A stretch of 58,971 bases of DNA from an uncultured Faecalibacterium sp. (GTDB taxonomy: Bacteria; Bacillota; Clostridia; Oscillospirales; Ruminococcaceae). The stretch is from NCBI GenBank assembly GCA_934518555.1, contig CAKSXW010000005.1, forward strand, positions 1-58,971, read 5' to 3'. The translations under genes were made by a program, and so were the position numbers. Below are positions 45,117-53,076 of the stretch, in pieces. Numbering within the stretch: the first letter of the stretch is position 1; each line of letters opens with the position of its first letter. The notes under the pieces are model-generated. The model did no database searches, had not been told where the DNA came from, and saw only the letters and a list, made by a program, of their open reading frames with translations.

Positions 45117-45932
45117 ATGGCAGAGATCAAAGTGCTGGCCCTGGACCTGGACGGGACCCTGACCAACGACCAAAAGGAAGTAACGCCCCGTACCCGGGCG
45201 GCCCTGGACGCCGCCATTGCCCAGGGGGTCACCCTGGTGCTGGCCAGCGGCCGCCCCACCGCCGGCATCCTGCCCCTGGCAAAGGAGCTAGGCCTGGACC
45301 AGAAGGGGGGCTGCATCCTTTCCTACAACGGCGGCAAGATCGTGGATTGCGCCACCGGCCAGACCTTGTACGAAAAGACCCTGGACCCGGACCTGGTGCC
45401 CCAGCTGTGCGCCTTTGCCGCCCAGCAGGATGTGGCCATCCTGACCTACAACCAGGAGGGCATCGTCTGCCAGCGGCCCCAGGACCCCTGGGCCAACAAA
45501 GAGTGCTTTACCACCAAGCTCCCCATGATCCCGGTGGAGGACCTGGCCCGGTATGTGGACTACCCGGTGTGCAAGATGCTCATTTGCCTGGACCCGGACC
45601 GTCGGGACGCCGTGTGCGCCGCCGGGCGGCAGCAGTTTGCCGGGCGCATGGACCTGTACCCCTCCAGCCCCTTCTTTATTGAGTGCGTGCCCCTGGGGGT
45701 GGCCAAGGACGCCAGCCTGGCGGCCCTGCTGGACCGCATGGGCCTGACCCGGGACAACCTGATGGCCTGCGGCGACGGCCTCAACGACCGGTCCATGATC
45801 GCCTACGCCGGGGTGGGCGTGGCCATGCAGAACGCCGAACAGCCGGTAAAGGACACCGCCGACTACATCACCACCGCCGACAACAACCACGATGGGGTGG
45901 CAGAGGCGGTGGAAAAGTTTATTCTGAAATAA
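45117..45932 (+). CDS. HAD superfamily Cof-type sugar phosphatase
   Basis: A 271-residue cytoplasmic phosphatase of the Cof/YidA subfamily (HAD IIB), which removes phosphate from sugar phosphates and similar metabolites. Motif I LDLDGTL (about 8-14), motif II ASGRPT (about 43-48), motif III lysine in LGVAKDASL (about 199) and motif IV GDGLNDRSM (about 218-226) are intact. Start ATG 45117 has AAAGAGGA upstream. Its stop codon forms the first bases of the 130-bp repeat at 45931. Confidence 0.93.
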   Translation: MAEIKVLALDLDGTLTNDQKEVTPRTRAALDAAIAQGVTLVLASGRPTAGILPLAKELGLDQKGGCILSYNGGKIVDCATGQTLYEKTLDPDLVPQLCAFAAQQDVAILTYNQEGIVCQRPQDPWANKECFTTKLPMIPVEDLARYVDYPVCKMLICLDPDRRDAVCAAGRQQFAGRMDLYPSSPFFIECVPLGVAKDASLAALLDRMGLTRDNLMACGDGLNDRSMIAYAGVGVAMQNAEQPVKDTADYITTADNNHDGVAEAVEKFILK

Positions 45933-46060
45933 CCCTCTCCGTCATCGCTGCGCGATGCCACCTCTCCCGAAGGGCGAGGTTTTATGCATCTCACGGAAAC
46001 GCACAAAAAGCTCCCCCTTTCGGGGGAGCTGGCACGGCGAGAGCCGTGACTGAGAGGGTT
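45931..46060. repeat. 130-bp MITE-like element with long imperfect terminal inverted repeats
   Basis: The left end (from AACCCTCTCCGTCATCGC) and the reverse complement of the right end (AACCCTCTCAGTCACGGC) match over about 38 bases with few differences. Inside is a second strong hairpin, AGCTCCCCC/GGGGGAGCT (about 46009-46030). No open frame or transposase. It sits exactly between a stop codon and the next gene's ribosome site. From memory, near-identical hairpin modules are dispersed in Faecalibacterium and relatives; this needs a genome search. Confidence 0.75.
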
Positions 46061-46086
46061 CAAACAATCGAGAGGAACACAAAACA

Positions 46087-47079
46087 ATGCCGCATGAATT
46101 GGTTATTTTTGACCTGGAATGGAACATCGGCTACCAGCCCTACACCTTCAACTACCACGGGGTCCAGCAGACCCTGCGAGGCGAGATCGTGGAGATCGGT
46201 GCCGTAAAGATCGACCAGGACGCCCGGGTGCTGGACACTTTTTCCATCCACCTGCGCCCCCGGATCTTCCGCAAGCTGCAGCACCACATTGCCAAGGTCA
46301 CCGGCCTGACCCAGGCCGACCTGGACAAGGGAGAGCCCATCGTCCAGGGCCTGCGCCGCTTTATGCAGTGGTGCGGCCCCGACGCCCAGTTTGCCGAGTG
46401 GGGCCTGGACGATGTGCCGGTGCTGAAGCAGAACCTGTACCTGTGTAACATCGATGAGTCCCGGCCCACGGTGTGGTACGACCTGCAGCAGGTGTTTTTA
46501 CGGGAGCACCCTCGCAAAGAGGGCGAGGGCATGACCCTGGAAAGCGTGGTGACCCGGATGGGCATCCCCATGGAGCGGCCCTTCCACGACGCCTTGTCTG
46601 ACGCTTTGTACACGGCAGATGTCTGCCGCCTGCTGGACCTGCGGGCCGGGCTGGCTGCCTACCCCACGGAGGAGGAGGCCCTGCGTGCCAGCCTTTGCCC
46701 TGCCCCCGGGGATTACCGGGACTTTGCGGTGTTCCGGGGCTATGTGGAGCAGTACACCTGGCGCACGGATCCCAAGATCTACCAGATGAACTGCCCGGAG
46801 TGCGGTGCCGCCCTGACCCCCGACGAGGTCTGGCTGAAAAAGGGCAGCAACAGCTGGTACACCCTCAGCCAGTGCCCCTGCTGCGCCGGCAGCGGCAACG
46901 CCGTAGGCCAGGGAGTGTTTCAGCGGTATAAGCTGGCCCGCCGGGACGGCCTGCACTGGAGCTACGCTCGCTGCCTGCAGATCCCCGACGAGGCCGCTCT
47001 GGCCCGTTGGAACAAGCAGCGCACCGCCCAGCTGGAGCGCATGAAGGCCCGGGCCGAAAAGCAGACCGCCGAGGCCTGA
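46087..47079 (+). CDS. DEDDh 3'-5' exonuclease with C-terminal zinc ribbon
   Basis: A 330-residue DnaQ-like nuclease. Exonuclease residues: ExoI FDLEWN (Asp9, Glu11), ExoII region FAEWGLDDVPVL (Asp about 105) and ExoIII HDALSD (about 166-171), which gives the DEDDh set. The length is extended by a C-terminal part with two cysteine pairs, CPECG (about 236) and CPCC (about 263), probably a zinc ribbon for nucleic acid binding. KapD/ERI-1-like exonucleases share the core. Start ATG 46087 has GAGAGGAA upstream, directly after the 130-bp repeat, so the repeat may form part of its leader. Confidence 0.88.
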   Translation: MPHELVIFDLEWNIGYQPYTFNYHGVQQTLRGEIVEIGAVKIDQDARVLDTFSIHLRPRIFRKLQHHIAKVTGLTQADLDKGEPIVQGLRRFMQWCGPDAQFAEWGLDDVPVLKQNLYLCNIDESRPTVWYDLQQVFLREHPRKEGEGMTLESVVTRMGIPMERPFHDALSDALYTADVCRLLDLRAGLAAYPTEEEALRASLCPAPGDYRDFAVFRGYVEQYTWRTDPKIYQMNCPECGAALTPDEVWLKKGSNSWYTLSQCPCCAGSGNAVGQGVFQRYKLARRDGLHWSYARCLQIPDEAALARWNKQRTAQLERMKARAEKQTAEA

Positions 47080-47089
47080 GCCTGAGCCT

Positions 47090-47205
47090 GGGCCGGGAGT
47101 TCCTCCGAGGACCGTCCGCTGGGGAGGGTCCCTGCTGCCGCAGGCAGTAGGGAGGGCGATGGAATGGCCCTATTCGTGTCCGAGGAGAAAGCTCCCGGCC
47201 CGGTT
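47090..47205 (+). ncRNA. Candidate structured RNA, class unknown
   Basis: GGGCCGGGAG (47090-47099) pairs with CTCCCGGCCC (47192-47201). The stem continues inward with TCCTC/GAGGA (47101-47105, 47182-47186) and GGAC/GTCC (47109-47112, 47178-47181). Inside are hairpin CCCTGCTGCC/GGCAGTAGGG (47130-47139, 47143-47152) and GGGC/GCCC (47154-47157, 47167-47170), giving a three-way junction. GGTTTT follows the closing stem. It fills part of the 309-base spacer between the exonuclease and the VTT gene; the rest (to 47388) is AT-richer with a TATACT at about 47330. It does not match any riboswitch consensus I can recall. Strand is inferred from the flanking genes. Confidence 0.45.
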
Positions 47206-47388
47206 TTCTGCCGTTCCCGTCTCATTTTTGCAGGAAAACCGCCTTCTGTTTCGTTTTATCTACAGAGAGACAGCTGGGGTGGTCGAAAAAGCTCAGAGTT
47301 TGTTCACACCCCTGTCATAGAAACTGGATATACTATCGGCAAGAGGAGCGTTTTCCGCAGCCGGAGACAGAAGGGATCGGAACACAAG

Positions 47389-47991
47389 ATGCAAAACACC
47401 TGGACACTGTGGGTCCGTCAGTTAGGGACCCTGGAATTTTGGCAGACCCTGTTTGACAGCTTTGGGGATCTGGGGCCTTTGGCCCCGGTGGGCCTTGCCA
47501 TGGTGGAGTCCTTTTTTCCGCCGCTGCCCCTGGTGGCCATCGTGGCCCTGAACGTGGCTGCCCACGGCGGCCTGCTGGGCTTTTTGTACAGCTGGCTGGG
47601 GGTGGTGCTGGGGGCCGGCATCATGTTCCTGTTCTGGCGTCGGGTGGTCAAGCGGCATTTCTGGAAGCTGGCCCACCGCTTTCCCCGGCTGGAAAAGGCC
47701 CAGCAGTGGGTGAACCGCTTTGACACCTCCTCCCTGTTCATGCTGACCCTGCTGCCCTTTACCCCCAGCTCCTTTATGCACCTGGCCTTTGGCATCTCGG
47801 ATTTTGACGAGAAGCGTTACCTGGTCACGGTGGTGCTGGCCAAGGGGGTCATGGTGGCCATGATGGCTTTGTTTGGCCAGTCCCTGGTAAGCAGCCTCCG
47901 GGACCCCACCTATCTGATCCTGGCAGTGGCTCTGTGGGCCGGGATGTACTGGGCCAGCAAAAAATTCTGCAAACGCCACCACCTGGATTGA
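47389..47991 (+). CDS. VTT (DedA/TVP38-like) membrane protein
   Basis: A 200-residue integral membrane protein with the VTT/SNARE-associated fold, whose relatives flip lipid carriers such as undecaprenyl phosphate or help in phospholipid scrambling. The hallmark is ESFFPPLPLVAIVALNVAAHG (about 38-58, re-entrant loop, split here: ESFFPPLP plus the next helix), and the second loop TLLPFTPSSFMHLAFG (about 123-138). Start ATG 47389 is supported by length and hydrophobicity; its ribosome site (AAGGGA) is distant, and an in-frame upstream frame from 47164 crosses the structured RNA candidate. Substrate unknown. Confidence 0.88.
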   Translation: MQNTWTLWVRQLGTLEFWQTLFDSFGDLGPLAPVGLAMVESFFPPLPLVAIVALNVAAHGGLLGFLYSWLGVVLGAGIMFLFWRRVVKRHFWKLAHRFPRLEKAQQWVNRFDTSSLFMLTLLPFTPSSFMHLAFGISDFDEKRYLVTVVLAKGVMVAMMALFGQSLVSSLRDPTYLILAVALWAGMYWASKKFCKRHHLD

Positions 47992-48017
47992 CCCCGGTGG
48001 TGCCGAACTGATACAAA

Positions 48018-48056
48018 AACAGGACCCCCTCCCGTGCACCGGGAAGGGGTCCTGTT
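48018..48056. terminator. Bidirectional terminator
   Basis: AACAGGACCCC (48018-48028) pairs with GGGGTCCTGTT (48046-48056), with an inner CTCCC/GGGA arm. It separates the convergent VTT and condensation-like genes. Confidence 0.85.
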
Positions 48057-48062
48057 CTGTTA

Positions 48063-49283
48063 TTACGGTTCGGTTTCTTCCAGGGTCCGTGCCTCCAGCA
48101 CCGGGATGCCCTCGGCCTCCAGCACCTGCCGCAGGATCTCCGGCAGGCCAGCCTTGGGCACCTTGTTCTCGATGCAAAGGGTGATGACCCCGTTGAGGGT
48201 AGAGGCCTCCACGCAGAGGGAGCCTCCGTCCGGCGGCACCCACACCCCAAAATCGGTGGTGTAGGCCTCCAATTCCGGGGTGGCCGGCATCAGGGGGTTG
48301 CCCAGATAGCTGAACCAGAAATCTGCCGGGATGCCGCTGATGTACTCGCCCATCTGGAACACACGCTGCTTGATCCGCAGAGGGGCCTTTTGCTGGTCCA
48401 CCTTGTAGACCCAGCCCATCTGGTCAGCCATCCGGCGGCGTTTCCGCTCCGGGGTCAGGCTGGCCTTGACGGCGGCGTCCATTTCCTGCACGAACTGTTC
48501 CAGCCGCACCCCCTGGGGCAGGTCCACCCCACCCTGGAAGGAGCATACGCAGTTGTACAGGGCATCCGGCACCTTCATGGCGTCCCGGGTGTCGGCAGAA
48601 TAGGAATACTGGATGGCCTCCTTGCCCAGATACTGGCCTATGGCCATGGACAGCAGCCCCAGCAGGGCGCAGAAGGGCTTGACCCTATTCTTGACCCCCA
48701 GAGCCACCAGATCTTTTTTGGCAAACCGCACCCGGGCCCGGCGCATGGGGTCCTCGCAGGTCTGCACCACCTCCCGCTGCAGGGTGGTCTCGTCCATCCG
48801 CTGCAGGGGGTACTGCTCCACCAGGGCGGCAATGTCGTAGGCCGGGCCCCAGGGCAGGGCGTTGTTGGAAAAGGCGGTGCCGTACCGCAGGTTGCAGTAC
48901 TGCTCCAGGATCTTGGTCAGGAAGGGGGAGACCCCGTGGCCATCGGCAATAAAGTGGAACCAGTCAAAGTAGACCACGTTCCCCTGCCAGAGCACGGCAA
49001 AGAAATAACCGTTGGTCTGCTCCGGCATCTCCCGGCGCTGGCTGCCCGGGTACACCAGGCAGGGCTCCGGGTTGGGCTCCAGGATGGCCTGCCGCTTTTC
49101 CCACACCAGACGGGTGCGGTAGTAGGGGGCAGCCTCCAGGGCCCGGTCCAACGCCTGCTGCAGCAGGGCCGGGTCCACCGGGTCCTTTAAGGTGAACTGA
49201 TACCGGGGGCAGACCTTTTCCCGCCGGAAGTAGTACATGATCCCCTGGAACACATAGTCCATCCGGTTCTGTGGTTCTGGCAT
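48063..49283 (-). CDS. Stand-alone condensation-domain-like acyltransferase
   Basis: A 406-residue protein of the condensation/WS-DGAT/PapA acyltransferase superfamily. The catalytic HxxxDG is HFIADG (about 113-118), and a DFGVW (about 341-345) corresponds to the DFG-x-G motif of NRPS condensation domains. The overall length fits a single C-domain with both halves. These enzymes join an acyl group held on a carrier protein to an amine or hydroxyl. The start ATG 49283 follows the ACP stop by four bases, so the two are translationally linked. This pairing strongly suggests that the neighbouring ACP is its donor. An alcohol acetyltransferase is the main alternative. Confidence 0.85.
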   Translation of the reverse strand: MPEPQNRMDYVFQGIMYYFRREKVCPRYQFTLKDPVDPALLQQALDRALEAAPYYRTRLVWEKRQAILEPNPEPCLVYPGSQRREMPEQTNGYFFAVLWQGNVVYFDWFHFIADGHGVSPFLTKILEQYCNLRYGTAFSNNALPWGPAYDIAALVEQYPLQRMDETTLQREVVQTCEDPMRRARVRFAKKDLVALGVKNRVKPFCALLGLLSMAIGQYLGKEAIQYSYSADTRDAMKVPDALYNCVCSFQGGVDLPQGVRLEQFVQEMDAAVKASLTPERKRRRMADQMGWVYKVDQQKAPLRIKQRVFQMGEYISGIPADFWFSYLGNPLMPATPELEAYTTDFGVWVPPDGGSLCVEASTLNGVITLCIENKVPKAGLPEILRQVLEAEGIPVLEARTLEETEP

Positions 49284-49287
49284 CCGT

Positions 49288-49530
49288 TCACCCCACGTTG
49301 GCGGCCAGGTAGTCTGCCAGGTCGCTGATGGTCACAAAGTTCCGGAGCTCCTTTTCCGGGATGCGGAGGCCAAAGGTCTCCTCCAGGTCAGCCACGATGG
49401 TCAGGATCTCCATCGAGGACAGGTCCAGGTCGTCCATCAGGACGCTGTTCTCGTTTACGTCCTCCGGGGCGATCTCTGCCACATCCTCCAGGATGGCCAT
49501 GATCTGGGAAATGATTTCTGCTCGTTCCAT
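49288..49530 (-). CDS. Free-standing acyl carrier protein
   Basis: An 80-residue acidic four-helix carrier protein. The phosphopantetheine attachment site is Ser39 in DDLDLSSMEIL. This is not the conserved DSLD-type sequence of housekeeping AcpP, so it is likely dedicated to this cluster. Start ATG 49530 has AAAGGAAG upstream. It lies four bases ahead of the condensation-like gene and 148 bases downstream of an adenylating ligase. No phosphopantetheinyl transferase gene is in the window. Confidence 0.93.
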   Translation of the reverse strand: MERAEIISQIMAILEDVAEIAPEDVNENSVLMDDLDLSSMEILTIVADLEETFGLRIPEKELRNFVTISDLADYLAANVG

Positions 49531-49598
49531 AAGAAATGTTCTTCCTTTCCGTGACGGATTTTGGGTGTGCCGCTCATGATCGGCACGGCTCTGCCCTC

Positions 49599-49607
49599 AG
49601 TATAGCA
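49599..49607 (-). promoter_or_regulatory. Extended -10 promoter before the ACP gene
   Basis: On the minus strand TGC precedes TATACT (49604-49599); the -35 is poor. A hairpin GTGCCG/CGGCAC (49567-49586) lies just downstream of the likely start. ACP and the condensation-like gene can thus be expressed apart from the ligases. Confidence 0.5.
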
Positions 49608-49678
49608 CAACCCCTATGGGTTTGCCCAGTTTTTTTGCAGAGTATGCGGCGCAAACCGCAAAATCAGGGCTGCAGGCC

Positions 49679-51142
49679 TCAGCGCATCAGCTTGCCCATG
49701 GCGTTGCGGGGCAGGGGCTGGGCAGAGAACTCCACTGCGCTCATGCGCTTGTACAGGGGCAGGGTGCGGTTGGTCTCGGTGATAAAGTCCCGTACCGTCT
49801 GCTGGTCCTGGTCCTGGCAGCAGACCACAGCGCAGATCTTTTTGCCTTTTTCCTTCACCAGGCATTCCTTCACTGCCGGGCACTTTGCCAGCAGGCCCTC
49901 CAGCTCCTCGGGGCTCACGTTCTCGCCGCTGTCCAGGATGATCACGTTCTTTTTGCGTCCGGTGAGGAAGTAGTAGCCATCCTCGTCTACCCGGGCCAGG
50001 TCGCCGGTGTGGAACCAGCCCTCGGCGTCCACCACCTCGGCGGTGCCTTCCGGGTCCTTATAGTAGCCCAGCATCACATCGCCGCCCCGCATACACAGCT
50101 CGCCGTTGTCCAGCTTGATCTCACAGTGGCCGTCGCCCTTGCCGATGGAGCCGATGTGCTCAGCATCCTCCGCAAAGTTGATGAGGCCGCCGCCGGTGGT
50201 CTCGGTGCTGCCGTAGAGCTGGGAGATCACCATGCCGTGATCGTGGAGGTCCATAAGGGTCTGGGGGTCGAACATGGCGGACATACAGTTCAGAGCCCAC
50301 AGCTGGCCCAGCTTGCCCTGCTTGCCGGTCATCAGGTCGTGGTGGATGGACTCCACCAGCACCGGCACCGCAGCCATATCCTGGCTGGGCATCCGCTTCA
50401 GGTCCTTATAGAAGGACCGCAGGTTGCCCAGGTTCTGGGCCCAGCCCATCCAGGCCCAGGTGAACAGGCAGCCAAAGGCACCCAGGTGGAACATGGGCAG
50501 CAGAGTCATGTGGCTGACCAGCAGGTCCGGGTCATTCTTCAGCTGGCAGAACCGCTGGCCCACCCGTACATGGTGGGGCATCACCGCAAAGAAGTTCCGC
50601 TCGCAGAGCATGACGCCCTTGCTGCGGCCGGTGGTGCCGGAGGTGAACATCAGCACCATCAGGTCCTCGGGCTGGATGCGGTTGTCCAGCTGCTCCAGGG
50701 GCTGGCAGCTCTCAAAGCCGTTCATGGGCCGCAGCAGGCTGCCGTAGGCTGCCTGGATCTCCTCATTGCAGCCGTGGTCCTCCCCGTCGGTAAGGATCAG
50801 GGTAGGCTCCACCAGCTCCAGCTCGTAGTGCAGCTCCTCCCAGCTCTTGCGCTGGTTCAGAGGCACCACCACGCCACCGGCCAGCATCACGCCGTAGCAG
50901 TTGATGGCGTACTGGTAGCTGTTGTCGGCCCACAGGCAGATGCGCTTGCCCCGGATGTCCGGTACCTGCTGGGTAAAGTAGTTTACTGCACGGCGGATAT
51001 CCCGGGCACTGTCCCGGTACTTCTTTTCCACCACAGCGTCCTGGGCTCCGTCGTACCAGCGGAAGGACACCCGGTCCGCAAAGCGCTGCTCCATGTTCAG
51101 CGTCAGCAGCTCATACAGATTTTTCGGTTTATGCAGTTCCAT
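49679..51142 (-). CDS. AMP-dependent acyl ligase (adenylate-forming), copy 1
   Basis: A 487-residue ANL-superfamily enzyme that activates a carboxylic acid with ATP and passes it to a thiol, here probably the ACP. Core motifs: P-loop-like FTSGTTGRSKGVML (about 160-173), GSTETTGGG (about 310), WFHTGDLARVDEDG (about 376-389), GRKKNVIILDSGENVSPEELE and the C-terminal catalytic lysine in PRNAMGKL. All are intact. Start ATG 51142, with a weak AGGG ribosome site. It is a paralogue of the gene upstream at 51241. No substrate code can be read with confidence. Confidence 0.93.
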   Translation of the reverse strand: MELHKPKNLYELLTLNMEQRFADRVSFRWYDGAQDAVVEKKYRDSARDIRRAVNYFTQQVPDIRGKRICLWADNSYQYAINCYGVMLAGGVVVPLNQRKSWEELHYELELVEPTLILTDGEDHGCNEEIQAAYGSLLRPMNGFESCQPLEQLDNRIQPEDLMVLMFTSGTTGRSKGVMLCERNFFAVMPHHVRVGQRFCQLKNDPDLLVSHMTLLPMFHLGAFGCLFTWAWMGWAQNLGNLRSFYKDLKRMPSQDMAAVPVLVESIHHDLMTGKQGKLGQLWALNCMSAMFDPQTLMDLHDHGMVISQLYGSTETTGGGLINFAEDAEHIGSIGKGDGHCEIKLDNGELCMRGGDVMLGYYKDPEGTAEVVDAEGWFHTGDLARVDEDGYYFLTGRKKNVIILDSGENVSPEELEGLLAKCPAVKECLVKEKGKKICAVVCCQDQDQQTVRDFITETNRTLPLYKRMSAVEFSAQPLPRNAMGKLMR

Positions 51143-51168
51143 TATCGTTTCCCTCTCTATTCTTCAAA

Positions 51169-51228
51169 AAAGCCAGTCTCGCGGCCATAACGCCTTGTGG
51201 GAACTCTTCCCACCATGAGACCGGCTTT
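51169..51228 (-). terminator. Large nested terminator between the two ligases
   Basis: AAAGCCAGTCTC (51169-51180) pairs with GAGACCGGCTTT (51217-51228); an inner hairpin GTGGGAA/TTCCCAC (51197-51213) sits in the loop; TTTTTT follows on the minus strand. Probably ends or reduces transcription from the first ligase. Confidence 0.85.
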
Positions 51229-51240
51229 TTCCGCTAAGAT

Positions 51241-52692
51241 TTAAGACCGCAGCAGCTTGCCAGCCGCATTGCGGGGCAGGGGCTGGGCCGAGAACTCCAC
51301 CACCATGTGCTTGTACAGGGGCAGGGTGCGGTTCACCTCGGTAACAAAATCCCGTACAGCGTCCTGCTGGTCCGCCTCACAGCAGACCACGGCGCAGATG
51401 CGCTGGTTCCGCTCGCAGACCATGCACTCCCGGATGGCGGCGCAGGGAGCCAGCAGCTTTTCCAGCTCCTCGGGGCTCACGTTCTCGCCGCTGCCCAGGA
51501 TGATCACATTCTTTTTGCGTCCGGTGAGGTACATATAGCCGTCCGGCTCCACCCGGGCAATGTCGCCGGTGTGGAACCAGCCCTCGGCGTCCAGCACCTG
51601 GGCGGTGGCCTCCGGGTCCTTGTAGTAGCCCAGCATCACCGGGTCACCACGCATGCACAGTTCCCCGTCCTCCAGCTTGTACTGGCAGCTGTCGTCCACA
51701 TGGCCCACGCTGGTCAGGTACTTTTCCTCCTGGGAGGAGTTCCAGGCACCGTCACCGCAGGTCTCGGTAAGGCCGTACATCTGGGCGATGAAGAAGCCCC
51801 GGTCCATCAGGTCCTGGAGCATGGCAGGGTCGAACATGGCAGCGCCGCAGGTCAGCACACGCAGGCCGTTCAGACGCTCCCGCTTGCCCTTCATCACATC
51901 ATTATAAATGCTCTTCAGCAGCACCGGCACCACTGCCATCACGTCGCTGTGCATGGCACCCAGGTCTCGGTAGAAATATTTCAGGTCGTTGCACAGGTTC
52001 ACGCAGTGGCCGGTGACGCTCCAGGATACCAGGCTGGTCATGGCCGAAATGTGGAACATGGGCAGGCAGGACAGAGAACTGAACTCGTCGGTGTTCCAGC
52101 CGGTCTGTCTCCGCACGTCCTCAAAGGGGGTCAGGAAGGCAGGCATGGCGGTGAACAGGTTCTTCTGGGACAGCATAACGCCCTTGCTGCGGCCAGTGGT
52201 GCCGGAGGTGAACATGATAAAGGCCAGTGCGCTGAGGTCCGGCACCTCGGTGATGTCCATGGCAGGTTCAAAGGCGGTAAAGGCATCCATAGGCACCAGA
52301 CGGTCCCCATACGCCTGGCCCAGGGCCGGCTCCATGCTCAGGTACTCGCCGTCATGGAGCACGCACACCGGCTCCACCAGGTCCAGCTCGTAGCGGATCT
52401 CGTCCCAGTTCTTGCCGGTGTTCAGGGGCACCGCCACAGCTCCGGCCAGCACTGCGCCGTACATGCATATCACATAGTGGTAGCTATTGCGGGCCAGGAT
52501 GGCCACCCGCTGCCCCTGGGGGTTCGGGGTGCGGCTGCGTAAAAATGCCACGAACCGCCGCAGGTCTGCAGCGTACTGCCGGAAGGGCACCTCCACCACG
52601 CCGCCCTTGGCCTCATCATGATAACGGATGCCGACCCGGTCTGCGTAGATGGTTTCCAGATTGTTCAGGGACTGATACAGCGAATGAACCAT
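51241..52692 (-). CDS. AMP-dependent acyl ligase (adenylate-forming), copy 2
   Basis: A 483-residue paralogue of the downstream ligase with the same motif order: FTSGTTGRSKGVML (about 172), GLTETCGDGAW (about 312), WFHTGDIARVEPDG (about 377), GRKKNVIILGSGENVSPEELE and the catalytic lysine in PRNAAGKL. The N-terminal substrate domains differ clearly between the two copies, so they may activate different acids. ATG 52692 has GGAGG five bases upstream; an in-frame GTG four codons earlier lacks spacing. It has its own promoter at 52771-52799 and diverges from the O-acyltransferase gene. Confidence 0.93.
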   Translation of the reverse strand: MVHSLYQSLNNLETIYADRVGIRYHDEAKGGVVEVPFRQYAADLRRFVAFLRSRTPNPQGQRVAILARNSYHYVICMYGAVLAGAVAVPLNTGKNWDEIRYELDLVEPVCVLHDGEYLSMEPALGQAYGDRLVPMDAFTAFEPAMDITEVPDLSALAFIMFTSGTTGRSKGVMLSQKNLFTAMPAFLTPFEDVRRQTGWNTDEFSSLSCLPMFHISAMTSLVSWSVTGHCVNLCNDLKYFYRDLGAMHSDVMAVVPVLLKSIYNDVMKGKRERLNGLRVLTCGAAMFDPAMLQDLMDRGFFIAQMYGLTETCGDGAWNSSQEEKYLTSVGHVDDSCQYKLEDGELCMRGDPVMLGYYKDPEATAQVLDAEGWFHTGDIARVEPDGYMYLTGRKKNVIILGSGENVSPEELEKLLAPCAAIRECMVCERNQRICAVVCCEADQQDAVRDFVTEVNRTLPLYKHMVVEFSAQPLPRNAAGKLLRS

Positions 52693-52770
52693 GTTAGCCT
52701 CCACGTCATTGTTTTTTACATTCCTGCCGCCGGGCCCACCCGGGGCCGGGCTGCTTTTTCAATTGTGTTC

Positions 52771-52799
52771 AGTATACAATACCGCCATCGGCAATGCAA
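52771..52799 (-). promoter_or_regulatory. Promoter of ligase copy 2
   Basis: On the minus strand TTGCAT (52799-52794), 17 bases, TATACT (52776-52771), 79 bases before the ATG. The 384-base spacer 52693-53076 otherwise holds AT-rich sequence and the divergent promoter at 52960. Confidence 0.65.
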
Positions 52800-52959
52800 T
52801 ACTTTTGCAAGATTTAATTTCCATTTTTGGCAATTAAAACTTGCGTTCATTTTGTTTTTGGAAGGCCGCTTTGCCGTTTCGCCGCAAAATCACGGGCTAC
52901 GTCTTCAAGATTTTTATGCAAGGTTCCATGTTTCGGCCGGTCCTCAAGGCATTTAAAAA

Positions 52960-52988
52960 TTGACAGTCCCCCTAAAAAGCATTATACT
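52960..52988 (+). promoter_or_regulatory. Promoter of the O-acyltransferase/glycosyltransferase operon
   Basis: TTGACA (52960-52965), exactly 17 bases, TATACT (52983-52988), about 90 bases before the ATG at 53077. Confidence 0.75.
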
Positions 52989-53076
52989 AGCTTTATATCC
53001 GTATCCTTAATGGGATCAATCTACAGAATCGCGCCCTGCATGCCTTTTTTGCACGGCGCAAGGAAGGACCCTTTTC

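Noticed and set aside
45931..46060. Insertion sequence
   Set aside because: Too short and without transposase; called a non-autonomous repeat instead.
47164..47388. Longer start for the VTT membrane protein
   Set aside because: The in-frame extension crosses the structured RNA candidate and a promoter-like segment and has no membrane-protein or signal character.
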